Source: Miltochrista miniata (Eukaryota; Arthropoda; Insecta; Lepidoptera; Erebidae). From it: a stretch of DNA of 64,000 nucleotides. The stretch's first letter is position 1, and every line of letters begins with the position of its first letter. The position numbers and the translations under genes are program-made. The notes under the pieces were generated by a model. The model did no database searches, was not told where the DNA came from, and saw nothing but the letters and a program-made list of their open reading frames with translations. The stretch spans positions 12,710,327-12,774,326 of the forward strand of contig OW121753.1 in NCBI GenBank assembly GCA_933228765.1, written 5' to 3'. Positions 54,272 through 64,000 of the stretch are shown here, piece after piece.

Positions 54272-54472
54272 CTAGCTGATGCCCGCAGCTTCGCCTGCGT
54301 AAAATTTGTTACCGCGGGAAGTTATTCCCGGGATAAAAGGTAGCCTATGTGTTATTCCAGACTATAATGTATCTCCGTACCAAATTTCAGCCCGATCCGT
54401 TCAGCGGTTTGAGCGTGAAAGAGTAACAAACATCCACACTCACAAACTTTCGCATTTATAATATTAGTAAGA
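54272..54472 (-). mobile_element. Helitron-like (Lep1-type) nonautonomous element, complete
   Basis: On the minus strand begins TCTTACTAATATTATAAATG and ends gcgggcatcagCTAG. The inner landmarks gcgtgaaagagtaacaaaca and gtagcctatgtgttattcca (plus-strand reading) are typical of the family. 201 bp. Confidence 0.7.
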
Positions 54473-54799
54473 AGTAAGATTTTAAGGCCTATGTTCAACA
54501 AAGTAAAGTACCAAGTGCCTACTTGACTGTGGACATTTGGGCTTTTGGAATTTTGTTTTAGAACTTTTCAAGAAGAACAATTATTTTGTAATAAATTATT
54601 TTTATGTAACTTCAACCATTTACGCAGAGGCGCAACGGATACTCTTATAACGATTAAATGTTTTCCGTTTTCGAAACATTCCTCATTGCTGCACCACTCC
54701 TATTAATCTTCGCATTATGTTATGTAGCCTATAGCCACTATCAATAAATGTACCTACTTACTATCGAACAGTTTTTGAAAGCCTACCAGTAGTTTCAGT
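54473..54799. other. Intergenic, nothing recognised
   Basis: No supported feature. Confidence 0.4.
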
Positions 54800-55320
54800 A
54801 AGGCTTGCCTTGGTATGATGTGATTCATGGTCCCTTTGCAGCGTGTGTCCAATCCAGCGCAGCAGCTACACTTCCGACGTTTGATCTGTTGGGGTCTCAC
54901 TGCAGCGTTCCAATAGTCTTACGTTCGTGATGTTCTCGGGCCCATATGTACCGAGGATCCATTGGAGGCAGCGTTTGACGAAGACTTATAGCTGGTAGCT
55001 GGTGCGAAATGTCTTTACTTTAGTGACCTTCCATGTCTCGCATCCGTATAGCAGTTAGCAGTACAGTTTTAACGTTTACTTTGTTTTGAGTTTCACTCTT
55101 CGTGTCTATTTTCGCAACTGCCTACGGGGCGCAGCTGTGTAAAGGTTATTCTGGCCTTGGCGAGACTCGAAATGATGTAGGGTACTCTTCTATTCCATCA
55201 GTTTCTGACACGACACTCCCGAGGTACGTGAATTAGTGCCTCCACCACATCTCTTGCGTCTGTTGATTTTAATTTCAGTCCAGCCATTCGCTGCCTCATC
55301 CTGCTCGTTGTCCTGCACGT

Positions 55321-55361
55321 TGTCCTGCAGACATGCATGACGGATGCATGTCTGCAGGACA
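55321..55361. repeat. Perfect 18-bp-arm hairpin
   Basis: tgtcctgcagacatgcat (55321..55338) and its exact complement (55344..55361) flank gacgg. It is one of several gtcctgca/gacatg repeats here. Confidence 0.95.
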
Positions 55362-55398
55362 TCACATCCTGCACGTCCTGCAGACATGATGCAGACAT

Positions 55399-55430
55399 GA
55401 TGTCCTGTGCCTCAGCAGGCACAGGACATC
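55399..55430. repeat. Perfect 14-bp-arm hairpin
   Basis: gatgtcctgtgcct (55399..55412) and aggcacaggacatc (55417..55430) with loop cagc, 37 bp beyond the previous hairpin and built from the same words. Confidence 0.95.
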
Positions 55431-55774
55431 GGCATCATTAATATCCTCCAGGATATCAGTATAGGCCACATTCTATGCCGCGCCGATTGTTCTTTGCGGT
55501 ATTCAGCATTATACCATCTATTTTCTATGGATGGTTGTTAACTATCCTGTTATCTTCATAACGATCCTCTAAGGTAGGTACAGTATATATTTTCAAAAGA
55601 GTTTGTGAACTCTATTTTTAATTTCTTTTTCAGAATATTGATGACATTTGATTGATGTCATTTTATACACGTTACGTCTACTACATTGATACATGTAATA
55701 AAATTCGAACACGCCGGTGTTTGTATGTAAATTGTTTATACTGAGGAAAATTCTATACTGAGGAATAGTTTTAA

Positions 55775-55900
55775 CCATTAAGCTCTATTTTGATATAGCA
55801 TACAGGGCAGATTTACACGCTACTTGATGAGTATGATTAATAAATACCTCTAATTTCATAGACCTTGTGTGACGTAAACAAAGTTGCGAGGGTCAGCTAG
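55775..55900 (+). mobile_element. Helitron-like 3' end
   Basis: accattaagctctattttga, acttgatgagtatgattaat and gtgacgtaaacaaagttgcg lead to gggtcagCTAG ending at 55900, followed by T. Parallels 28595..28723. 5' part absent or unrecognised. Confidence 0.6.
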
Positions 55901-56465
55901 TTAAAAGATAAAACAATAGGTTTCTTCTTTCTACTTAAAAACTATTTTTACAAATTTTATGGTAATAATAGACATTCTTTGAAATATGCATGTATGGTAT
56001 TGTTGTGACTTTTATGACACGTTTAAAGTACATAGGTATGGGATAGATGGCGCTCGCGGCTACGTCAGCGTGAAATTTTCTTCCCGCTTCCCATGGGAAC
56101 GTACTCCCGGGTTTGGTTATCTTTATAGCAGTATTAAGTATATATAAATTAACAAAACAAAAAATGATACTGCATTGGTGATAATAATAATAAAATGTAT
56201 GTATATAGAGTACTCACTCATTTTCTTTCACTATTTTTCGTGACTTTCTACATTAATAAATGCACTTTGTTTATTTATATTTAAAACACTTTTTACACAA
56301 ATTATACGAGTACAGTTCACTGTTGTACATAGATGATGAATACCTATACACCTATAGTCGAATTTTTATTTAGACGAAGTAAATTGACAGCAACTAATGT
56401 AATTGACAGCATCGAAATAGTCATTTCACATTAAGAACTCTAAATTCGACCAACACTCTTAATTC
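55901..56465. other. Intergenic, nothing recognised
   Basis: No supported feature. Confidence 0.4.
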
Positions 56466-56580
56466 AACTTTGGTCGAGTGGTTAAGACGCGGATCGGTAC
56501 GCAGAAGGCGCAAGATCGATTCTGGGTACAAGCATCAATTTTTGGATTATTTGACATAATAATAATAATATATAACGACT
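56466..56580 (+). mobile_element. tRNA-like SINE head, second type
   Basis: Box A-like tggtcgagtggttaagac at 56471..56488 and box B-like agatcgattct at 56513..56523, with tRNA-like spacing. An ataata run follows at 56559. The acceptor stem does not pair convincingly, so a SINE or tRNA pseudogene is more likely than a working tRNA. Confidence 0.5.
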
Positions 56581-57257
56581 GCAGAGTTCATAATTGACGT
56601 AAACAAAAAAATTATGAATTGCTAGACTAGATACACGAACGTGGCCGAAGGTAGCCGAGTGTGACTCGTTTTCGTGACACAATTTCTGGATTCGGTCTCC
56701 ACGTAAGGCCCGCGATAGAAGCTATGCAATAGCTTAAAAAAGTTACGAAACAAAATACATAGGTATGCTGCCAATCTCGCCGTCCCAAAAAAAGTAAGGG
56801 CACCTTCGCTTAGTCACTTTGAACTTACTTAGGGACAGGTAAAGCCTTACGTAGGAAGAAAAAAAAACAAATCATCAAATATAACAGAAGTTGAAGTAAC
56901 GCTAAAAACAGGTTTGACTAGAATCGAAGATTAATGTGTCACTCACGTCCAAAAGGAAAAGGAACACATGTAAAAAATGACTAGAAATTAAGCATTTGGT
57001 TAGCGAGGCTGTAACAACGCACTTTATAATCACTGGAAAAAGTCTGGCATGACTTCCATGAAGAATTGCATCTAGCACCTACTACGGTCTCTAGATCAAT
57101 CTCTAGATCAATGATTTTAAATCAAAGAACATGTGTGCCAAGTTTGGAGAAAATTGGTTAACAAATGCGTCTTCTAGACCGAAACTGACATGCACACACA
57201 CATACGGACGAAAGCAAAATCGTCTATACTGTAGAATCGAAGACCCAAACTCAAAGT
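56581..57257. other. Intergenic, nothing recognised
   Basis: No supported frame or repeat. Confidence 0.4.
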
Positions 57258-57410
57258 GCCTTTTCACACGTACCGGTTGCCGGGTAGCCGGTGCCGGGTA
57301 ACCAGCGGCGAATGCAAGCGGTTGCCGGGCAAATCACGCCGTTACGTGTGAAAGCTATAGTACACGGCCATACACCCGGGTACCCGGCAACCGGTACGTG
57401 TGAAAGGGGC
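57258..57410. mobile_element. 153-bp MITE with ~29-bp TIRs
   Basis: Left end gccttttcacacgtaccggt continuing tgccgggta; the right end is its complement with a one-base indel (tacccggcaaccggtacgtg, then tgaaaggggc). GC-rich against AT-rich flanks. Possible caaag duplication outside the ends. No coding; looks like a Harbinger- or hAT-type MITE, unproven. Confidence 0.8.
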
Positions 57411-57530
57411 AAAGACTCGCACTCGTCGCTCTCTGGGTCAATAAGTTATATTATTAAAGTAAGTACATTTTTTCGAACTGACAGATTGATAAAACAATGA
57501 CCTCCTTTTAAAATCAATTGGCCAGTACAA

Positions 57531-57607
57531 CAGTTTGCCTCCGGAGCAGAACGTCATGAAAGCAAAATGACATTCATGACATTCTGCTCCGGAGACACAG
57601 TTTGCCT
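57531..57607. mobile_element. 57-bp foldback insertion with 10-bp direct repeats
   Basis: Hairpin arms 57540..57560 and 57573..57593 (ccggagcagaacgtcatgaa, one mismatch), flanked by the exact direct repeat cagtttgcct at 57531..57540 and 57598..57607. The layout is that of a tiny foldback element and its target duplication. Confidence 0.75.
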
Positions 57608-57897
57608 TACAACACTATGGCAAAGACAAACAAGTCTGAGAAAAAATAATTTAATGACAAGCAAAAATGACAGTCTTAAATTTTTACCATCCGAGTATTT
57701 TTCATGAAATTATTCTATAATCTAAAGGTTTATTAGTGTCGAAATGTCCGCATAAATCTAACTAGAGTTCCTTGAAACGACTGTGATCAGAATTGATAAT
57801 TAAATGTAAGTAATTATGGAGCAGTCAAGATCCAATTGCTTTGTTTACTATATTATTTACATCTGTTGAATTCCACTATAAATTCGTTTATTTTCAA

Positions 57898-58055
57898 CTA
57901 GCTGATACCCGCAGCTTCGCCTGCGTGAAATTTTGTTCCTAGACTACAACATATCTCTGTAGGCGCGAAATTTCAGCCAGATCCGTTCAGCCGTTACAGC
58001 GTGAAAGAGTAACAAACATCCACACTCAGAAACATTCGCATTTATAATAATACCC
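57898..58055 (-). mobile_element. Helitron-like (Lep1-type) element with internal deletion
   Basis: CTAG end at 57898..57901 (ctagctgatacccgcagctt), conserved gcgtgaaagagtaacaaaca, 5' end around gcatttataataata. The block containing 'cataggctac' is missing compared with 54272..54472. Confidence 0.65.
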
Positions 58056-58294
58056 AGTCAGATAGATTTCTGATTAACTAATTCATAATGCATAATAATA
58101 TGAGCTAAGTAAATTTATTTATTAAATACATTTTTTAATTCAACGGCTAAACTACTACTTGACACAACTTCTCTTCTAAGCAATTGACATCGTAACTTAG
58201 TTCCTTCTTCATGTAGTCCCAGCCTACGACGTTTGGACAAACCGAACTACTGTAGGCTTTGTCCTCCTAATACAGATGGTCCATCCAAGACCTG

Positions 58295-58560
58295 GTAACG
58301 CATACATACATACATACATATACTCACGCCTTTATTCCCGAAGGGGTAGGCAGAGGCCTATACCGGCCCACATTTCACCGTGTACAATTCGGTCCCACGT
58401 AACAGGTGGTGAGCCCATCGCCGTGTTGAAATGGACCGCCGACGTCAGAGCCTCGTCCGTTGTTCAGCAGGTGCACGAGCTTGCACGTGAGATTGACTTG
58501 GGCCCGGAGGTGTTGGTAGGGCCCCACTAACGCAATAACAATGTAAATTTCATCATCTGA
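58295..58560 (+). repeat. Lepidopteran interspersed repeat with catacata tract
   Basis: A cata microsatellite (58300..58320) leads to tcacgcctttattcccgaag, gggtaggcagaggcc, cacatttcaccgtgt, ggtgagcccatcgccgtgtt and a GC-rich tail. Partial relatives at 18640..18785 (inverted) and 36995..37078. The 84-codon frame 58276..58530 may be a LINE-derived remnant, but no motif is visible. Confidence 0.6.
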
Positions 58561-59109
58561 GCGTTCACGTTCATTGTAATGGCTCTTTTTAGTCCTGTCG
58601 AATGTAGTCTACGTAGAGGCCATTCCCGTATTTTACAAAGACTTAGTGAGTCTGTTTCCTGACAGAATGCAGTCTGCACTATATGTAGAATAAAGTTCAT
58701 GCCTTCCATGACCAGTCGCTTAGGGCTGCTGACAATATTTGTCGTAAGAATTGAGCGTAGATGGTAACATGCGGTGTTATTTTATTGACCGGTGGATACT
58801 ACCTGAAGCGTGGTCTTTCATTTTTTCTGGCTAGCCATCTTAGAATTTTCTTATTCTTTTCACAAATGTATTTTTGACACACAAAATTTGAATAAATTAG
58901 CAATAATACTTCCTTAAAGCATATTTGGTTAATATTATACCAAAATAAGGCTTTTTTATTTAACTTTATGACTATGTATTAAAATCATCTGTTTGAAGTT
59001 TGAAATACGTAGTATTGTATTCTCTTTGTTTGAACTTTCACGTCAATTGTATTGAACTTTCACAAATTATGTGTCAAAATAAAAAGTAATTTAAGTATAA
59101 AATAAGGGT
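58561..59109. other. Intergenic, nothing recognised
   Basis: No supported feature. Confidence 0.4.
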
Positions 59110-59700
59110 ATAAGGAGTATCAACTCCGGAGAAAATCAGCCCCAAAATAATTTACATTCCCTTTTTAGCTCGTTATAGTACAAATTTCAATAAAATACGA
59201 AACACGTCTTCCATCAATTAGGTTAATAATGCTATATGCCAAATTTTAAGTAGATCGGACCAAGGAAGCACGTTGTCCCATACAAACTTTACCCTCCATT
59301 TTTATACCTTTGGAGGTGGAATTTGCAAAAATGTTAAAATTACTTTTTCAAATTGTAACAAACAACGCTCATGCTTAGTTTCATTATCGTACCATTAACC
59401 GTTTAAGCATTAATTGATAATAACTTTGGGTCTATATAGTTTGAATTCTATATAATTTTCCGGGATGAAAAGTACCCAGTGTGGTGCCCAGGCTATTAAA
59501 GAATAATTATACCAAGTTTCATCGTAATCGAACCGGTAGTATTTGCGTGATGCCTGAACAAACAGACAGACAGACAGACAAATTTTTTTTAATCACCGTT
59601 TTGGGTTCGGTGTCGGTCTAGTAACACCCCCTTCTATTAATTTTTTTGATATTTTGAATGTACAGAATTTTCACTTCTACAGATTTATTATAAGTATAGA
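59110..59700 (-). mobile_element. Helitron-like element, 5' part
   Basis: On the minus strand begins TCTATACTTATAATAAATCT, close to the TCTATACATATAATAAAA start of other copies, with gtctgtctgtctgtttgttc and an internal body. The CTAG end was not found, so the left limit is approximate. Confidence 0.5.
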
Positions 59701-60644
59701 TTAACATTCCTAGCCAACTTATGATCGTTTGTGCTTGGAACAACTGTACCAGCTTTTATCTTAAAAAAATCATTTCACCTTATAACAATGGGGTCTGTCT
59801 CTCAATTCCATCCCTGACTTATTCTTCAGCCCGCAGGCTATAGGTACTTACAATGTTTCTCCTAACCTAAGTAACACTATTTCGTAGGTACTTAATAACA
59901 ATTTTCACTAGTGTTATCTTGTATTACTGCCATAAACAGTGTCGTCACGATAACCTCGCCGTTGTTAATAATCTTACATCATTTAACGTGCACCCTATTC
60001 CTAACAGTGTCCCTGTTTATTCCACAAGGCGTCCGCGTCCCTTATTTCTGAAGGTGTTTAAGTTTCCTTCCAGAAAGTTGTTTCCGGGGCACGCACGCTC
60101 GGTAATGACCAAGCTCATTAGCACTAACTGGAGTGCCCTTGTCTAGTCCGTACAATGTATCTACGTACAAAGATACAAGGTTAGCAAACACTTTTGCATG
60201 TATTTTACTTTGAAAGTTTATTTTTAACTACAGCGTTAATGAAATGGTTAACTACAAGAAGAAGAAAGGAATGTTATATTTATCTTTAGTTATTATAAAA
60301 TGAAAACATTTTTTGTCTGTTCGCTTAGATCGTATAATATAGTTCGCGTGCTTAGATATATAAAATAGCTGACTCAACGGAATTTAATGCAGTTTTCAGT
60401 AATAGATAAGAGGAAGGTATATAGGCCGAGCTGTAACTTAAACGAAATTGCGCGTGTTGGGCTAAAGGAAGGAATCACTAAATAATTCTAAAATTATATT
60501 TTATTTGAACAAATACTAATTGAAATAATTACTTAAAAACTATTTAGGTACTTTTTCAATCACAAATGAAATTTAAGCTAGACTGTTAGGTCTACAAACG
60601 ACATTGTGATGTAGAAATTTTAAAAGGAAATCTTATAGATATAG
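59701..60644. other. Intergenic, one unexplained frame
   Basis: The plus-strand frame 59919..60146 (75 codons) contains STRRPRPLFLKVFKFPSRKL, which vaguely recalls nucleic-acid-binding ORF1 proteins of LINEs, but nothing more can be supported. Confidence 0.3.
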
Positions 60645-60898
60645 TTAATAAGTATTTGACAATCTCACACAACATCATCTAGCCCTAAATTGAGCCAATA
60701 TAGGTTGTGCTATGGGATCTAGACGACTGACAGACATACGTAGGCACGAGTATACTTTTAAATTAATTTTTAAAACACCCAAACTCCGAAACACAAATTT
60801 GTGGATTTCACAAATATTTGGACCGACCCAGGAATAGAACCTCCAGTGCGGCAGGCGCAGGCTTACACTACCGACTGCGCCACAGACTGAGGCAGTCA
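60645..60898 (-). mobile_element. tRNA-derived SINE
   Basis: Same family as 8330..8588. The box A-like region (tggcgcagtcggtagtg) is intact on the minus strand, but the box B region has lost several bases (the frequent gggttcgattcc is reduced to gttctattcc). Body blocks acatcatctagccc and gtgctatgggatctagacga are shared with 786..921. Confidence 0.75.
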
Positions 60899-60969
60899 AG
60901 AGGTTTTTTTATTAACACACATACATACATCTTAATTTCTAATCTTAATCTTCCTAATAGTGTCCGACC

Positions 60970-61533
60970 TAAACTAGTTTTCCAGCCGAAACCGAAACCG
61001 AAACCGAACTTTCGGCCCCAGAGTCAGTTTCGGCCGAAACCGAAACCGAAACCGAAACTCACGTGTTCATATTGAAAATAAAAAAACAGCCAAGTGCGAG
61101 TCGGATTCTCGCACAGAGTTTCGTTACAAAAATTGGGCACAAAAATTACGTTTGTTATGCGTGGATTTTTTTCTGATTTTAGTAGGTATTTTCGTAATAG
61201 CGGCAACAGAACAGAGTGGGGTGGTGGTGGCAGTGTCCCTTGACATCGTCTACGTGTTCAACACCTTGAAATGCCTCCCTGCCAAACCGAAACCGAAACC
61301 GAAACTCACGTGTTCATATTGAAAAAAAAAAAAACAGCCAAGTGCGAGTCGGATTCTCGCACAGAGTTTCTTTACAAAAATTGGGCACAAAAATTACGTT
61401 TGTTATGCGTGGATTTTTTTCTGATTTTAGTAGGTATTTTCGTAATAGCGGCAACAGAACAGAGTGGGGTGGTGGTGGCAGTGTCCCTTGACATCGTCTA
61501 CGTGTTCAACACCTAGAAATGCCTCCCTGCATC
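60970..61533. repeat. CCGAAA hexamer tract and 247-bp tandem duplication
   Basis: An ccgaaa array at 60984..61058 is followed by two direct copies (about 61040..61286 and 61287..61533) of a segment made of hexamers, aactcacgtgttcatattga, the gccaagtgcgagtcggattc repeat, and the start of an R1-like LINE fragment. Copies differ by a few bases, so the duplication arose after the LINE inserted. Confidence 0.85.
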
Positions 61534-62317
61534 CGTCCTATCGCTCGAATTGCCCGGGCCTATCTTTCCAAGTGGGCCATAACTAACTCGAACTGGCTAG
61601 GTCGTTCGGTGTTTTACAGGGATCGGTCTTAGGTCCTAGCTTACAAGTAAGGGGCGTCAGCTTCGACGTCGAGCCCTCGATGTATCTGGGGCTCGTACTC
61701 GATAGGTGGAACTTCGAATACCACATCCGATATTTAAGGAAATATATCCAAGAGGGGGAATCGCCACAATCGAGGCGATCAGACCGGTCATGGACGAGTG
61801 GTTGGAGAGGAGCCACTACGCTCTATCCTATGGGGTGTCACAGATGCTTACTGGGCACGGAAGCTTCGGTACATATCTGTGTCGAATACACCGGGAAATC
61901 ACGGCTGAGTGCCAGCACTGCGAGGAGCACAGCGAGGACACAGCGCTACACACACTGGAGGTATGCACAGCGTGGGCACTGGAGACCATGGTGCAAGTCA
62001 TGATCTCCAGCGGGAGAAAGTGGGACTCTGCTGCCTCATTTTGTGAGCAGGTCATGCTCGCGAAAAAGACGGCGGGAAGGGAGCGTGAGAGAACTCTTCC
62101 ACCCGTGTTTTGCAGTTCTTACAGAAGCAGGCCTTAGATGACAACGTGGCGTGAAAGATTCACGCACGCCTAAAGCTAAGAAGCGGGATAACACCCAACA
62201 ACCCCCCAAAGACGCGGGGCATACCCGGGGCTCCCAACCGTAGGCTGTTAGGTAGGATACGTGTGGTTTTTAGTCTATTCCTGATTATCTGTAGGATATT
62301 CCTCTCGTTAAAAAAAA
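61460..62317 (+). mobile_element. R1-like LINE with large internal deletions, inserted in a lepidopteran repeat
   Basis: Bounded by gcggcaacagaa (61448..61459) and gcagcaacagaa (62318..62329), a 12-bp target duplication with one change. Coding order is kept but gapped: GVVVAVSLDIVYVFNT (RT motif A region), then an RT motif B scrap (gggatcggtcttaggtcct), then MYLGLVLDRWNFEYHIRYL, then the C-terminal zinc-finger region. The 3' UTR is shortened and the poly(A) is short. Confidence 0.8.
61706..62137 (+). pseudogene. R1-like LINE ORF2 C-terminal region
   Basis: 143-codon open stretch with YGVSQMLTGHGSFGTYLCRI and CQHCEEHSEDTALHTLEVC (C-x2-C-x9-H-x4-C). The segment corresponding to QQRQVLVVGLGVDTLSL of the 12826 copy is deleted. 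More diverged than the other R1-like copies, hence older. The in-frame RT is missing. Confidence 0.8.
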
Positions 62318-62500
62318 GCAGCAACAGAAGTACATCATCTGTGAAATTTTTAACTGTCTAACTATCACGGTGCATGAGTTACAGCCTGCTGACAGACAGA
62401 CGACCAACGAAGTCTTAGTAATGGGGCCCTGTTTTTACCCTTTTTGTACGGAACCGACTACAAAGGGGTAGGTTCATGTAATATTCTAGATCACTTTTTT
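62318..62500 (+). repeat. Remainder of the 'gccaagtgcgagtcgg' repeat
   Basis: gcaacagaagtacatcatct, aactatcacggtgcatgagt, acagcctgctgacagaca and gtacggaaccgac continue, after the LINE, the repeat begun at 61079. The known repeat order is restored if the LINE is removed. Confidence 0.7.
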
Positions 62501-62720
62501 AGGATTCCGTAAACAAAAATAAAAACAGGACCATAACAAGGTGGTCTAAGACATAACGCAAGGGTAACTGTCTAATACTTCTCAATGATTGTAGTAAAAT
62601 TGTACTCATATTTTTGTAACTAATGATTGGAAGTCGTTTGTAAATCTCTAAATCTTAGATTAGTAACATGTTAACTGGTTGGGGTGACCCCAACCGCGTC
62701 ACAAGCAGAGCCAGGCACTC

Positions 62721-62850
62721 AAAATTTATGAACACGTGAGTTTCGGCCCGGCCGAAGGTTTCGGTCCATTTTGGCCGAAACCGAAACTGCGGCCGAAACT
62801 CGATTTTTTGGCCGAAACTGGCCGAAACCGAAACCGAAACTTCGGTCGGT
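62721..62850. repeat. Inverted CCGAAA hexamer tract closing the composite
   Basis: aacacgtgagtttcgg at 62731..62746 is the inverse of ccgaaactcacgtgtt at 61052..61067. It is followed by mixed-orientation ccgaaa/tttcgg hexamers to 62850. Confidence 0.8.
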
Positions 62851-62857
62851 CACTACT

Positions 62858-63068
62858 TCCTAATATTATAAATGCCAATGTTTGTGAGTGTGGATGTTTG
62901 TTACTCTTTCACGCTCGAACGGCTGAACGGATCTGGCTGAAATTTAGTAAAGGAATACATTATTGTCTGGAATAACACATAGGCTACTTTTTATCTCGGG
63001 ACTACGTTCCTACGGGAAGCGGCTACGGGAATAAATTTTACGCGGACGAAGCTGCGGGCATCAGCTAG
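62858..63068 (+). mobile_element. Helitron-like (Lep1-type) nonautonomous element, complete
   Basis: Starts TCCTAATATTATAAATGCCA, contains ttactctttcacgctcgaac, aacacataggctacttttta and gcggacgaagctgcgggcat, and ends cagCTAG at 63068 followed by T. 211 bp; the cleanest copy in the window. Confidence 0.75.
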
Positions 63069-63142
63069 TACATAAAAAAGATAATTAATTTGTTGTGTTT
63101 TAATTCTATGACATTTATATTTAAATTTGACCTTGAATTATT

Positions 63143-64000
63143 GTTTTTTTTTCGTTTTGTATTTTTTTTTTTTTTTTAAATCTTTATTTTAAAGGATTTT
63201 TATCCTAATGGATATGTCAATCCTATCGTAACCTATTACATTTTATACACAGAAAAGATATAAAAGAATATTAATAAAGTACTTAAAATGAACTTAACTA
63301 ATCTATCTTAATTTACTGGTTCAAGAGAGTCATTCACAAGAGGCAACCAAATGATACATTGCCACTGCTACTTCAGATCTTGGAGTAGATAGAATGGACT
63401 GTATTACACCCATGTCACACATGTTAATTTTAAACTCACTTATGAATGACTCTCTCTGAAGCCGATTTTTTCCTGCATTCTAATATTAAATGTTGTACAT
63501 CATCTAAAGTGCCACATTCCTCACAATTAGGTGACTCAGATATGTTCATCAGGTATGCAAACTTTTTAGAAGGGTAATGTCCTGAACGTATCCTTAATCC
63601 TAATTTTATTACATATCTATTCAGTTTGGCATTCATGAACCACGGAGTTCGCATGGGTTCACTTTGTATAGTTTTGTACCATATACCCTTGGACTTCGAC
63701 CGCTCATCAAAGTACTCTTTCCATTGAGCGTAACAGAGACTTTTAGATCTAGATAGTACCTCAGAGTAATAGACAGGAGCTATGGTACTTCGACCTGTGG
63801 TACATGCTAACTTTGCCAACTGATCTGCTTGTTCGTTGCCACTTAACCCAATATGAGCCGGCACCCATTGAAGTTTGAGGCTTTTACCACTCTGAGCTAA
63901 CTGATATACTTTATGAAGTACAGCGTAGGCTGTCGGTACACCTCTGTGTCCAGAGACGCATCGAGCCAGGTGCTGTAGTGCACTTTTACTGTCGGTCAAA
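63143..64000 (-). mobile_element. LINE with RNase H domain, 3' part, cut by the window edge
   Basis: Poly(A) (poly(T) around 63143..63177), a ~255-bp 3' UTR, then coding to the window end. Presence of an RNase H domain after RT points to I- or R1-supergroup LINEs rather than Jockey. Confidence 0.75.
63436..63999 (-). CDS. LINE ORF2 C-terminus: RNase H plus zinc motif (partial)
   Basis: 188 codons visible, 5' end beyond the window. The RNase H signature includes TDSKSALQHL at residues 2..11 (second catalytic Asp) and VPAHIGLSGNEQADQLAKLA at about 46..65 (the conserved His and last Asp). A C-terminal C-x2-C-x8-H-x4-C motif, CEECGTLDDVQHLILEC, follows near residues 160..176. RNase H would remove element RNA after first-strand synthesis. 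The open frame suggests the copy may be young; completeness cannot be judged here. The apparent first Met is probably internal. Confidence 0.85.
   Translation of the reverse strand: MTDSKSALQHLARCVSGHRGVPTAYAVLHKVYQLAQSGKSLKLQWVPAHIGLSGNEQADQLAKLACTTGRSTIAPVYYSEVLSRSKSLCYAQWKEYFDERSKSKGIWYKTIQSEPMRTPWFMNAKLNRYVIKLGLRIRSGHYPSKKFAYLMNISESPNCEECGTLDDVQHLILECRKKSASERVIHK

Larger units (their letters stand above)
54800..55530 (-). pseudogene. RTE-like LINE reverse transcriptase remnant
   Basis: Read on the minus strand in several broken frames: GIECGLYTDILEDINDADVL (the catalytic F/YADD block decayed to DADV) near 55435..55495, AGLKLKSTDARDVV near 55255, ARITFTQLRPVGS near 55120, then YGCETWKVTKVKTFRTSYQL near 55000 and KRCLQWILGTYGPENITNVR near 54930, ending LLRWIGHTLQR. 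This order matches RT and C-terminal landmarks of RTE-type LINEs (LLYG.ETW, N.CLR.IL...WPE.I.N, RW.GH.LR). Many stops and shifts; long dead. Hairpin-forming expansions interrupt it at 55308..55430. Confidence 0.7.

Noticed and set aside
1..54273. A single giant 54-kb transposon bounded by inverted repeats
   Set aside because: No transposase, replication gene or target duplication links the two ends; the interior contains many independent insertions and a host gene.

Overview
The window looks like a transposon-saturated, AT-rich stretch of a moth or butterfly (Lepidoptera) nuclear genome. The evidence is a split odorant-receptor gene of lepidopteran type, tRNA-derived SINEs, Helitron-like repeats with 5' TC and 3' CTAG ends (Lep1-like), R1-, Jockey-, CR1/Daphne- and RTE-like LINE pieces, and the familiar lepidopteran repeat that begins 'gccaagtgcgagtcgg'. 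No rRNA, functional tRNA, CRISPR array or bacterial feature was found.

Only one convincing host gene is visible: a five-exon odorant receptor on the minus strand (42624..45332). Its exons, read from the raw sequence with matching GT/AG sites and phases, give an uninterrupted 395-residue protein. A short R1-like LINE tail with a perfect target-site duplication sits in its last intron.

Region by region: 1..7500 holds SINE, RTE, Jockey and Helitron scraps around a cluster of inverted repeats and perfect hairpins. 7500..12400 has a SINE inside a palindrome, a duplicated repeat unit, a 118-bp-arm foldback and a Helitron-like element with an expanded CTGT microsatellite. 12487..13366 is a 5'-truncated R1-like LINE, and 13935..16205 is a CR1/Daphne-like LINE with a 660-residue open RT frame. 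18815..28410 is a complete, probably very young Gypsy/Ty3-type LTR retrotransposon on the minus strand. It has two 1784-bp LTRs, a GTAC target duplication, PBS, PPT, gag and pol, and its gag/pol junction carries an A AAA AAC slip site next to an overlapping UGAUG. 28490..30151 is a nest of Helitron-like pieces, including a head-to-tail junction. 32196..33855 is a Jockey-like LINE with one premature stop. 33856..42623 is mostly unrecognised intergenic DNA. 46700..63068 is again dense in R1 tails, Helitron-like elements, a TIR DNA transposon, a decayed RTE LINE and a composite bounded by inverted CCGAAA hexamer tracts. The right edge (63143..64000) is the RNase H end of another LINE that runs off the window.

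The genes do not form a pathway. Autonomous LINEs and the Gypsy element would supply reverse transcriptase, while the many 5'-truncated LINE tails and SINEs are products of such enzymes. All homology statements come from motif recognition by eye; no database search was run.
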